This document shows positions 19,201 to 26,180 of a DNA stretch of 64,000 nt, piece by piece. The stretch's first letter is position 1; each line of letters starts with the position of its first letter. Both the position numbers and the translations under genes were made by a program. A model generated the notes under the pieces. It ran no database searches and had not been told where the DNA came from. It saw only the letters and a program-made list of their open reading frames with translations. The DNA lies in contig NZ_JADFBY010000001.1 in assembly GCF_015223065.1 (NCBI RefSeq), positions 434,001-498,000 of the forward strand. Direction: 5' to 3'. Source of the DNA: Mucilaginibacter sp. JRF (GTDB lineage: Bacteria > Bacteroidota > Bacteroidia > Sphingobacteriales > Sphingobacteriaceae).

Positions 19201-20949
19201 CACTAACAATATCAAGGCCCGCAAGGTTAGGAGCTTTGGATGCTACTTCTAATTCACTAATTAAGAAGTTCAATGAGTTACCGTCGTCGGCAAGTCCAAG
19301 GCCGGTAGATGTTTGTATTCTTTCTGATAATTCACGTAAAGCTGTAACCGCCTGACCAGCCTGCCGTACTTGCTCCAGAACCGGACCTTTTTCGTGCGGT
19401 AATAAAACGGTAATTTCACTTCCCCAAAATAATAGATTTTGAGGAGTGCCTATATCTCTGAGCCTGGCTTGAAGACGATCACATATCGCTAATGCCTCGC
19501 GGGTTTTATCAGCGTTCCAATGGTCAATATCAGGAAGGGGGATTTTTAGTAAGTGCTGCTGACCGATCTCTTTATCAATTTGTAGTAAATATCCTATAAC
19601 TTGGTTAGCACTCAAACCGCTACCGGCGATACCCGTGTTCACTGCATTGCAATAACTGTTTAATTCATTGCGGGAAACAGCCAGTTGCTGAACTTCTTGC
19701 TCTAACTGGTTAACGGAGGGTCTTCCAAGTTCCATAACCCGTTTCAGTTCCTCCAATAGGTCACGTTTATTAGCTTTATGGCTATGTAGCTCTAAACAAG
19801 CTTCTCCAAGCTGAACAGAGTCCAATCTGCGCTTAACAACTTCCAGCGCCGCCATTTTCTCAGCAACAAACAAAACCTTTTTACCTTGGCCAATGGCATC
19901 AGCTATAATATTAGTTATGGTTTGTGATTTCCCTGTGCCTGGCGGGCCTTGTATAACCAGATCATGCCCTTCATTAACTGCCAGGATGGCCTGCATCTGT
20001 GAGCTATCAGCATCAACAACTTTAAATAACGCATTTGCGTTTGTTTCTTCGTCGAGGTCTTTGTTGTCTTCAGCATCAGGTTGATAGTCTGATTGAAACC
20101 CGGTTTCAATAATGCTAATATGTTTTCATGTGATCCTGGCTGGTGGGCATCTGGCCATTTAGCAACATCAAGATCATTATAGATCATGAATTTACCGAAA
20201 GAGAAAAAGCCGAGTTCAATTTCATCATGCTCAACAGACCATAGTTCTTCTTTGGCAATATGATCTTCTATCAACCTAAAGTACGAGTTAACATTCATCT
20301 CCTCCGAATCTGGCATATCCGGAATTGATATATTAAAATCAGCCTTCATTTTGGCCTGCAATGATAAATTTGCACCGATCTCGCTTCCTGTATATTTTAA
20401 ACGGAAACGTTCTTGCGCGCTTGAACGTTCAAGCTCCACCGGAATAAGCAGGAGTGGTGCACAGCGCGACGTTTCTGTATTGCCTTGCTCATACCATTTG
20501 AGCATACCGAGAGCCAGATAAAGTATATTAACACCTTGCTCTTCAATGCTGGTGCGCGCAAAATAATAGGTATTTAGTAGTCTTGTTTGTAATTTCTGCT
20601 CTGTTTCGCTCGTTTGTAATTTGGTGTCCTGATAAGATTCTTCCGTTGGCTGAGCCAACTCGGGCACTTCGGTGTCATCTTCCACAACTTCTTGATTAAT
20701 TTTGCTGCCTTTCTTTTCCGGTATACCCAAAAAAGTCATGGCCTTATTCTGCCTGGCAAGAATATCGAAGATGAATTCAGATTTTTCCTGGACTATTTTA
20801 AGTCCTTTTCCTTTGGGGGTTTTATAGTTGAGCAAAGGGTTTCTCAGACCAAGATCCAGTAATTCCTTACGTGAAGCTTCCAGCTTCGCTTTTATAGATT
20901 CAAGCATTTTTGTAACAAGGTTAAATAGTTCCGTCGACTGTTCGGCCAA
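16226..20949 (-). pseudogene. DUF4011 / SF1 helicase / Vsr-like nuclease / DUF3320 protein, broken by one frameshift
   Basis: Two overlapping frames form one gene: an N-terminal frame from 20949 (about 280 true residues, the DUF4011-type region) and a C-terminal frame ending at 16226. In order the C-terminal part has Walker A GPPGTGKSQT, Walker B IIFDEASQV, GDTKQLPP, the WHYRSRHESL and NVQGDERDVIYIS motifs, and LNVLITRAK, i.e. a UPF1-like SF1 helicase. Next comes a PD-(D/E)xK nuclease-like block (DLAIVDE...IGIECDGQNY), then a DUF3320-like tail (HSFGNLAAWITEVVKVESPVHFDEMARRMV). Near 20107 the frame shifts: ENILALL in one frame continues as ETGFQSDYQPDAEDN in the other, as if one base were lost. 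Such helicase-nuclease proteins are suspected phage-defence or DNA-repair factors. Inactivation or a sequencing error are both possible. Confidence 0.85.
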
Positions 20950-21129
20950 ATTAACCGATTAACAGGATTAAAACAAATGAGTTAATTTAACTTTTCAGGG
21001 AATATAAATTACAGTATTTGTAATCTTCAGTATAGGTCGGAATCCTCGCTACTTAATGCAATATCATCATAACCATAACCCATAGGTGCAATGTTTTGAA
21101 CAATACTTGGGTATCTTAAATCGACGATT

Positions 21130-21172
21130 TTGATAAAAAAACAAGGGACTTTGAAGTGTTCAAAGTCCCTCT
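21130..21172 (-). terminator. Terminator downstream of tRNA-Leu
   Basis: AGGGACTTTGAA (21144-21155) and TTCAAAGTCCCT (21159-21170) form a perfect 12-bp stem with a 3-base loop. Read on the minus strand it is followed by a run of seven Ts, so it terminates transcription coming from the tRNA gene. Confidence 0.75.
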
Positions 21173-21199
21173 TTACCCTTAATGGGTGATTTTGAGCTG

Positions 21200-21283
21200 T
21201 ACCCAGAGCCGGGGTCGAACCGGCACGGCCTTGCAGCCATTGGTGTTTGAGACCAACGCGTCTACCGATTCCGCCATCTGGGC
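21200..21283 (-). tRNA. tRNA-Leu (anticodon CAA)
   Basis: On the minus strand the gene starts GCCCAGATGG and ends in the TCTGGGT acceptor arm. The anticodon stem TTGGT/ACCAA encloses the loop CTCAAAC, giving anticodon CAA (leucine, UUG codon). A long variable arm and the T-arm GGTTCGACCCC are present, as expected for a class II tRNA. Position 1 to 72 is a G-U wobble pair. The CCA end does not appear to be encoded. Confidence 0.93.
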
Positions 21284-21296
21284 AACTATTGTTCTT

Positions 21297-21821
21297 TCAG
21301 AACCGGGCTGCAAATGTATCTAAACTCTCCTTAATACGCAACAGATATTTTTGTTTATAGTAAATATTTAGAATTTCGTTCAGTCTGCTTTCTTTCGCGG
21401 TATCGTCAAGGGTAGGGTAGTCGGTAGTTAGTTTGCTCAGTTGCTCATTTATATCGCCCTCAAATGCAAGTACTTCGGCGGTTATGTCGCGTAGCTGGTC
21501 AGCATCGTCAACTTCCATCAGGCGTTCGTTAATATCCATCATCTCCATTAAAAAATCTCCCGGGAGTTGTGGTTTTGCACCTTCCTGGAGCAGATCATGG
21601 CTGCGTAAAACGTATTCAAGGCGCTTTGCAGGGTCAGCTAAGGTTTGGTAAGCCTTATTATTCAGGGTTGATAGCTCCAATATTTCCTGCTGTTTTTCAT
21701 CATCCTCGGTAGCATAAAAATCAGGATGATATTGTTTGCTTAGCTGATAGAATTGCTTTTTCAGCGCAGCCTCATCCAGGTGGAACGATTCGGGTATGTT
21801 GTAAAATTCAAAGTAGTTCAT
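21297..21821 (-). CDS. hscB: Fe-S cluster assembly co-chaperone HscB (J-domain)
   Basis: The product has 174 residues from the ATG at 21821 (MNYFEFYNIP); a more upstream ATG at 21860 would overlap the neighbouring gene and adds non-conserved residues. The N-terminal J-domain (1-75) has the HPD tripeptide at residues 32-34 in KQYHPDFY. The C-terminal three-helix HSCB domain (about 90-170) would bind the IscU scaffold. HscB delivers IscU to an Hsp70 (HscA) and stimulates its ATPase. It lies just downstream of the CAP-domain gene on the same strand and immediately before tRNA-Leu. No other isc genes are in view. Confidence 0.9.
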   Translation of the reverse strand: MNYFEFYNIPESFHLDEAALKKQFYQLSKQYHPDFYATEDDEKQQEILELSTLNNKAYQTLADPAKRLEYVLRSHDLLQEGAKPQLPGDFLMEMMDINERLMEVDDADQLRDITAEVLAFEGDINEQLSKLTTDYPTLDDTAKESRLNEILNIYYKQKYLLRIKESLDTFAARF

Positions 21822-21831
21822 CGCTGTAAAA

Positions 21832-22389
21832 TTACCCTCTTTTCTGTATAATGCGTGCACCCTTCTTTATCATTTGCTGTTGTTGCGGTGTAAAACTTTC
21901 TCGGCCGCCAAAATCCTGCACCCAATACATATTCTTTTCGGCAACGCCAACTTCTTTCAGATCGGGGTTCATCAGGTTTTTGCAGTGGCCGGGGCTTTTA
22001 AACCAACCGTTCTGCACTTCTTCAATGCTGCGCTGGCCGTAGGCAATATTCTCGGCAATGGCAAAGCTTCTGTAGCCTTTGTAAGTATAACCTGCATTCA
22101 TTATCCTATCCTGAATATGTCGCCCGTCGCGGCTTTCGTGACTAAAGTATTTCTTGCGGGCCATATCCTTGGCGTGGTCTTCGGCGGCATCCTCCAGCTG
22201 ATCGTTCCAAACAAGGGGCGGGGCAGGGGCCATGCGTTGGGTGCCGCAATTACAACCCTTACGGCGTATAGCGTTTATGCGTTCTAAAAACTCCTCTTTA
22301 AAATCATCGTCGGCTGTTGTGCCGGTCATTCTGGTTAGCATCAGGCCGAGCGCCATTAATGCGGCGCCTTTCAAAATCATTATCTTCAT
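21832..22389 (-). CDS. CAP/SCP-domain extracellular protein
   Basis: The product is about 185 residues from the ATG at 22389 (MKIMILKGAA), which gives a hydrophobic N-terminal signal or anchor; a start at 22416 would add nine residues. The CAP (cysteine-rich secretory/PR-1) domain covers about 40-180, with the conserved LEDAAEDHAKDMA helix, YFSHESRDG, AENIAYG and WFKSPGHCKNLMNP motifs. The cavity histidines and glutamates are present. Bacterial CAP proteins are secreted; the biochemical role is mostly unknown, with lipid binding or proteolysis suggested for relatives. It is 10 bases upstream of hscB on the same strand. Confidence 0.88.
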   Translation of the reverse strand: MKIMILKGAALMALGLMLTRMTGTTADDDFKEEFLERINAIRRKGCNCGTQRMAPAPPLVWNDQLEDAAEDHAKDMARKKYFSHESRDGRHIQDRIMNAGYTYKGYRSFAIAENIAYGQRSIEEVQNGWFKSPGHCKNLMNPDLKEVGVAEKNMYWVQDFGGRESFTPQQQQMIKKGARIIQKRG

Positions 22390-22432
22390 ACCGTTAAGTA
22401 TGACCGTAAACGCCAAAACAGGTTTAAGCGTG

Positions 22433-23164
22433 TTATATAACCGCTAATTTTTTAACCGGGGTAACTTTAACCGGTTTGTTTTCGGTAGATGCAGGGCTCA
22501 GTGTGATAGTACTGTCTGATGAAGCGATCAGCGGCGTAGTAGCAAGCTTTACACGCTGTTGTTTGCTCTTTTTAGTTTTGGCAGATGCCAGCATAGGCGC
22601 GCCTTTACGTTTAAGCTTCTTATTAAGCTTAGCATAATCCTTTTTGATGGATGTCTTAGCTGTAGTCGATTTCTCCTGTTCAGACCAATACAAGGCCTCT
22701 TTCAAATCCTTTTCGGCAAGTTTATATTCTTTGATGTCGGTTTTAATCGCTGCTAATTGTTGTAATGATGCGATAATGTTCGGCACATCATTTTTGATCC
22801 TCGACAAATTGTTTGATTGCAAGGCATACCATTTGGCCTGGCTATATTTTTTTTGCTTGTAAAACAGATTGGTAAGCTTATCAAAGCTAATGCGCATGCC
22901 GGTGGTGTCGCCAATACCAGAATACAGATGCAATGCCTGGAAGCAGTTGATCTGCGCCTCGTTTTGATACATCGATTTCTTTAACGGATTGCTAACGGTA
23001 TCATATCGCATATAAAAGTTAACCAGCTTTATATGGAGTGGTGCACGTAACGAGTCGATAGTGGTATTTTTAAGTTGTTTCCTCAAACTATCAAGTTCAT
23101 CGGCATGAACAAGTTGCGAGGCAAAAACAATAGCAAGGGTAAAAATTGTGAATAGTTTTTTCAT
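22433..23164 (-). CDS. Secreted TPR-like helical protein of unknown function
   Basis: A 243-residue protein with a clear signal peptide (MKKLFTIFTLAIVFASQLVHA). The mature region consists of helical pairs resembling tetratricopeptide repeats (LTNLFYKQKKYSQAKWYALQSNN and LAAIKTDIKEYKLAEKDLKEALYWS, about 105-165). A basic, low-complexity tail rich in Lys, Ser and Thr ends with PVKVTPVKKLAVI. TPR-containing sensors in Bacteroidota look similar in the N-terminal part, but here there is no transmembrane helix or kinase. It probably mediates protein contacts in the periplasm. A 20-bp palindrome lies 80 bases upstream of its start. Confidence 0.6.
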   Translation of the reverse strand: MKKLFTIFTLAIVFASQLVHADELDSLRKQLKNTTIDSLRAPLHIKLVNFYMRYDTVSNPLKKSMYQNEAQINCFQALHLYSGIGDTTGMRISFDKLTNLFYKQKKYSQAKWYALQSNNLSRIKNDVPNIIASLQQLAAIKTDIKEYKLAEKDLKEALYWSEQEKSTTAKTSIKKDYAKLNKKLKRKGAPMLASAKTKKSKQQRVKLATTPLIASSDSTITLSPASTENKPVKVTPVKKLAVI

Positions 23165-23243
23165 CAGCTAACGCGGTATGCTGAATGCTATTCAAATGCT
23201 GTGCCTTTTGTATAAACCTGTATTATCAGGCGAAAACAGGCAT

Positions 23244-23263
23244 TACTATCAATATTGATAGTA
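23244..23263. promoter_or_regulatory. Perfect 20-bp palindrome between the sphingolipid operon and the TPR gene
   Basis: TACTATCAATATTGATAGTA is fully self-complementary with no loop. It lies 27 bases beyond the stop of the AUR1-like gene and 80 bases ahead of the TPR gene start. No T tract follows on the minus strand, so an operator for a dimeric regulator is as likely as a terminator. Confidence 0.5.
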
Positions 23264-23290
23264 GCTTATTTGGTACAGTTTGTAGCTAAA

Positions 23291-24229
23291 TTACTTAATG
23301 GTTTGCTCGTACCTGTCTAAAAACCGGCGAAGAAAACCAATACGCGAAAACGACCATTCAAACAAACTGATACCCAACGCGGCGGTAACAATGCCAAAGG
23401 TAACATCAAGCACATAATGGTGACTGGTGTAAACGGCGGCAAACCAAATACCCACCATAACCGTAGCGAAGAATATATTGATAAGCCCCAGTTTATTTTT
23501 AAGGCCAAAATAAAGCACTATAAGCGGATAGGCCGAATGCAGTGATGGCATGGCAGCAAACACGTTCGATCCTTTGGCGTAGATGGTTTTAAATATGTTT
23601 ACGTCAAAGTATTGGTCAAAGCGAGCCAGGCCAGCCGTATTACCCGGGGTGGTTTGCACAAAGTTGAACCCATAAAAGTGTACATACCAGGGCGGTGCCG
23701 CAGGATAGGTATAGTAAACTATAAAACCAAGAAAGTTCACTAAAAAGAATGTCAGCAAAAAGCTGATGAATTGCCTGCGGTTGATAAAGAACAGGTACAC
23801 GGCAAAAGCCATAGGTACCGGTATCCAGCACAAATAAAATATGCCTGAGATGATGTTCAGAAAGGTTACGTTATGTATCCACAGATACTCGTTAGGGGTA
23901 AGTATCTTACCGCCTGAATGTATACCGAATAAACTCTTTTCAAATTTGTACAGTCCCGAGATATGAACGTTGGTATAGGCATAGTTCGGGAAAGCCTTCA
24001 TGTAATCGTAAATTATCCAGTATACAATGAATATGGAAAAGCCTACTATGAACTTACGGCTTAGTGGTGTGGCATAAAAAAACAGGTTGTACAAGAACAC
24101 CAGCACTAACTGATCGCTCTTAAAACCCAACAGCAGCCACGAAATTATAAGATACGCAATGGATAACAGCGAAACAGTTATTACCGATTTTGGGGTGATC
24201 GGAAAAACTGCGCCGGCAGCTTTGGTCAT
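23291..24229 (-). CDS. AUR1/PAP2-superfamily membrane transferase, candidate inositol phosphorylceramide synthase
   Basis: A 312-residue protein with about six membrane helices. The PAP2-type active-site motifs are MPSLHSAYP (His231) and SHHYVLDV (His271, Asp275), arranged as in fungal Aur1 and its bacterial relatives. These enzymes transfer a phospho-inositol head group from a phosphatidylinositol-type donor to ceramide. It is the last gene of a tightly packed operon (one base after the hydroxylase gene) that also encodes the CDP-alcohol phosphotransferase. The inositol-3-phosphate synthase and ceramide genes lie just upstream. Family match is strong; the specific substrates are inferred from context. 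A simple PAP2 phosphatase role is the main alternative. Confidence 0.8.
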   Translation of the reverse strand: MTKAAGAVFPITPKSVITVSLLSIAYLIISWLLLGFKSDQLVLVFLYNLFFYATPLSRKFIVGFSIFIVYWIIYDYMKAFPNYAYTNVHISGLYKFEKSLFGIHSGGKILTPNEYLWIHNVTFLNIISGIFYLCWIPVPMAFAVYLFFINRRQFISFLLTFFLVNFLGFIVYYTYPAAPPWYVHFYGFNFVQTTPGNTAGLARFDQYFDVNIFKTIYAKGSNVFAAMPSLHSAYPLIVLYFGLKNKLGLINIFFATVMVGIWFAAVYTSHHYVLDVTFGIVTAALGISLFEWSFSRIGFLRRFLDRYEQTIK

Positions 24230-24230
24230 G

Positions 24231-24851
24231 TTACTTCTTTAAAAAATCTGAACGGAATATTTTGTCCCACAGCGGAGAACTTACACCATAACCCTTTGAT
24301 GGGTCCTGATAATGGTGCAGCATGTGGTGTTGTTTTATTTTTTTCCAGAAACTGCCTTTAAAGTTAAAGTGATGTATGGCGTAGTGCGAAATATCGTACA
24401 TCAAATAACCCAATATAAAGCCGGAGAACAATCCGTTTACATACAGCGCAGGGAAAACCAGTTTAAACAAAAAGTAAAAACCTGTAGCCAATGGAATACT
24501 TGCCGATGGCGGCATTACCAGGCGCTTGGCATCGCTCGGGTAATCGTGATGCACACCATGAAATATAAAGTGCAGCCTTAGCGCCCATTTAGCCTTTGGT
24601 ACAAAATGGAACACAAAGCGGTGCATAATGTATTCAATAAACGTCCATACAAACAAACCACCTATAAATAAACCGAAAAAGTTGATAAATGGTTGTTCGT
24701 CAACAAATAACGAGTAATATGTGCAAACACCTATAACCGGCAAAAATATAATGACAGGTACGTAAAAGCTTACTTTTGATAAGCTCTCCAGAATATCGTT
24801 CTTGAACATTCTTACCGATTCCGGTGAATTTGATATAAAGTTCCTCTTCAT
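24231..24851 (-). CDS. Fatty acid hydroxylase / sterol desaturase-family di-iron membrane enzyme
   Basis: A 206-residue membrane protein with the histidine clusters of the family: HRFVFH (77-82), HFIFHGVHH (94-102), SHYAIHH (155-161) and HHMLHH (175-180). Together these supply the di-iron ligands. Fa2h/Scs7-type members add a 2-hydroxyl to the N-acyl chain of ceramides. 2-hydroxy ceramides are known from Sphingobacteriaceae lipids, and this gene lies between DUF4833 and the AUR1-like gene with gaps of 6 and 1 bases. So 2-hydroxylation of the sphingolipid acyl chain, or hydroxylation of the long-chain base, is the likely job (inference). There is no fused cytochrome b5 domain. Confidence 0.88.
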   Translation of the reverse strand: MKRNFISNSPESVRMFKNDILESLSKVSFYVPVIIFLPVIGVCTYYSLFVDEQPFINFFGLFIGGLFVWTFIEYIMHRFVFHFVPKAKWALRLHFIFHGVHHDYPSDAKRLVMPPSASIPLATGFYFLFKLVFPALYVNGLFSGFILGYLMYDISHYAIHHFNFKGSFWKKIKQHHMLHHYQDPSKGYGVSSPLWDKIFRSDFLKK

Positions 24852-24857
24852 GGCCTT

Positions 24858-25424
24858 TCAGGGTTTTAAACGTTCTGCAATTACTTTACCGGTAACTATA
24901 TCAGTGCCTTTAAGTTCCATGTATTTTACATTGGGCGACCATACGGCCCCTCCATCAATACGAACAAAAATGCGATTAAGTATTGCCTGCTTGTTTAAAA
25001 TGGTTACGAAGATATGATATTTTCCGTCAGTTCCCTTCATCAGCGTGAGCGGAATTTTTTTGTATGACAATATTCTGATATCATATTTTTCATCGTCGAG
25101 CTGTTTGGCGTCTACTCCAAATGCGAATTTACGCTGTATCATGCTCAGTTCAACACATTGCTGCTGCTTGGCATAAAGCTTCCAATAGGGGTGCACAGGG
25201 TCATCGGTATCCAGTGTGCCGTCCTTGTTCCAGTTAAGCTCGTAAATTATGGTATTGGTATTGGGGTCGCGCTGTAGGTAAAACAGCATTTCAATGCCTG
25301 TTGGGGTAGGCAGTTCGGCTACCTTAAGCGTATCGGCAGTGGTGGTGCAAAGCTTGTTTACCTTGCTGCTTTTGGCAAGCATTACATACATCCCCAAAAG
25401 CAACAAGGTAAACAGTATACGCAT
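24858..25424 (-). CDS. DUF4833 secreted/anchored protein in the sphingolipid operon
   Basis: A 188-residue protein with an N-terminal hydrophobic segment (about residues 3-18), then a soluble beta-rich domain. Recognisable segments are GIEMLFYLQRDPNTNTIIYELNW, HPYWKLYAKQQQ and the C-terminal IFVRIDGGAVWSPNVKYMELKG, which recall DUF4833 (from memory). No catalytic motif is evident. It is 3 bases after the CDP-alcohol phosphotransferase gene and 6 bases before the hydroxylase gene, so it should be translated together with them. Genes of this type are known beside inositol-lipid genes in Bacteroides. A role in head-group processing or lipid handling is possible but unproven. Confidence 0.7.
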   Translation of the reverse strand: MRILFTLLLLGMYVMLAKSSKVNKLCTTTADTLKVAELPTPTGIEMLFYLQRDPNTNTIIYELNWNKDGTLDTDDPVHPYWKLYAKQQQCVELSMIQRKFAFGVDAKQLDDEKYDIRILSYKKIPLTLMKGTDGKYHIFVTILNKQAILNRIFVRIDGGAVWSPNVKYMELKGTDIVTGKVIAERLKP

Positions 25425-25427
25425 ATT

Positions 25428-26162
25428 TTATTGCTGGTCTTTTTCCTCAAGGGCCTTTTTGGCTTCGCGAAGCCTGTTAAAAGCCGTTATGTTGGTTAAT
25501 ACAGCTAATATAGTAATTGGCAATGTAAAAAACGACATGGTTTCAAACACATGATATTTAATGCCAGGTACATACAATTTATAATCGCCGCCAATGTAGT
25601 TTGACATTACGCCGCACAAAATAGCGCACAGGCCAATGGTTACCACACGCTCCGGGCGTTGCATCAGGCCGCCTTTGCACTCAACACCCAAACCTTCGGC
25701 ACGGGCGCGTACGTAACTTACCATCATGGAGCCAATCAGGGCTATGAAGGCGAATATCGAACTGAAAAAATAGTGATGCGCTACCAAATAATAGCATATA
25801 CCTAAAAACATGATGAGCTCGCTATAGCGGTCAAGCACCGAATCGTACAGGGCACCAAAGGTTGATTTCATGTTGCCCAGACGTGCTACCTGCCCGTCGA
25901 GCATATCAAAAAGGCCCGCGAATAATATGAGGCCGCCTGCCCAGCCTACGTAGTTTAAGTTGATGCGTGCACCGGTTTCGGCGCCGGCAATAAATATTAC
26001 GGCCACACCAATGTTAAGTATAAAGCCTATTGAGGTTACCGCGTTTGGGGTAAGCCCAAGTTTAATAAGCACCTTTACAAAAGGATCTATCACTTTATAT
26101 ATGCCCAGTTGTAAACTGGTGCGCAGGTTAGGTGATGTTGTTGCGGTAGTGGTTTGTTCCAT
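25428..26162 (-). CDS. CDP-alcohol phosphotransferase, candidate phosphatidylinositol-phosphate synthase
   Basis: A 244-residue multi-pass inner-membrane protein. The CDP-alcohol phosphotransferase signature D-G-x2-A-R-x8-G-x3-D-x3-D is matched exactly: Asp89, Gly90, Ala93, Arg94, Gly103, Asp107 and Asp111. The family joins a CDP-activated lipid to an alcohol such as inositol-1-phosphate. Because inositol-3-phosphate synthase is encoded in the same cluster, and homologues next to that enzyme in Bacteroides make phosphatidylinositol-phosphate, that product is the best guess. The gene is 18 bases after the DUF5686 gene. Alternatives are phosphatidylglycerophosphate or phosphatidylserine synthase. 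No PgpA-type lipid phosphatase is seen nearby. Confidence 0.85.
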   Translation of the reverse strand: MEQTTTATTSPNLRTSLQLGIYKVIDPFVKVLIKLGLTPNAVTSIGFILNIGVAVIFIAGAETGARINLNYVGWAGGLILFAGLFDMLDGQVARLGNMKSTFGALYDSVLDRYSELIMFLGICYYLVAHHYFFSSIFAFIALIGSMMVSYVRARAEGLGVECKGGLMQRPERVVTIGLCAILCGVMSNYIGGDYKLYVPGIKYHVFETMSFFTLPITILAVLTNITAFNRLREAKKALEEKDQQ

Positions 26163-26180
26163 TTACTTTTTTACTGTCAA

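Noticed and set aside
21000..21180. A minus-strand open frame reading through the tRNA terminator and ending in YGYDDIALSSEDSDLY
   Set aside because: It has no convincing start codon, runs through a perfect terminator stem and matches no family I recognise; it may be chance or a tiny remnant.
21200..21283. tRNA-Leu as an integration site for an island holding the helicase gene
   Set aside because: No integrase and no copy of the tRNA 3' end was found on the far side of the helicase gene, so there is no evidence beyond position.
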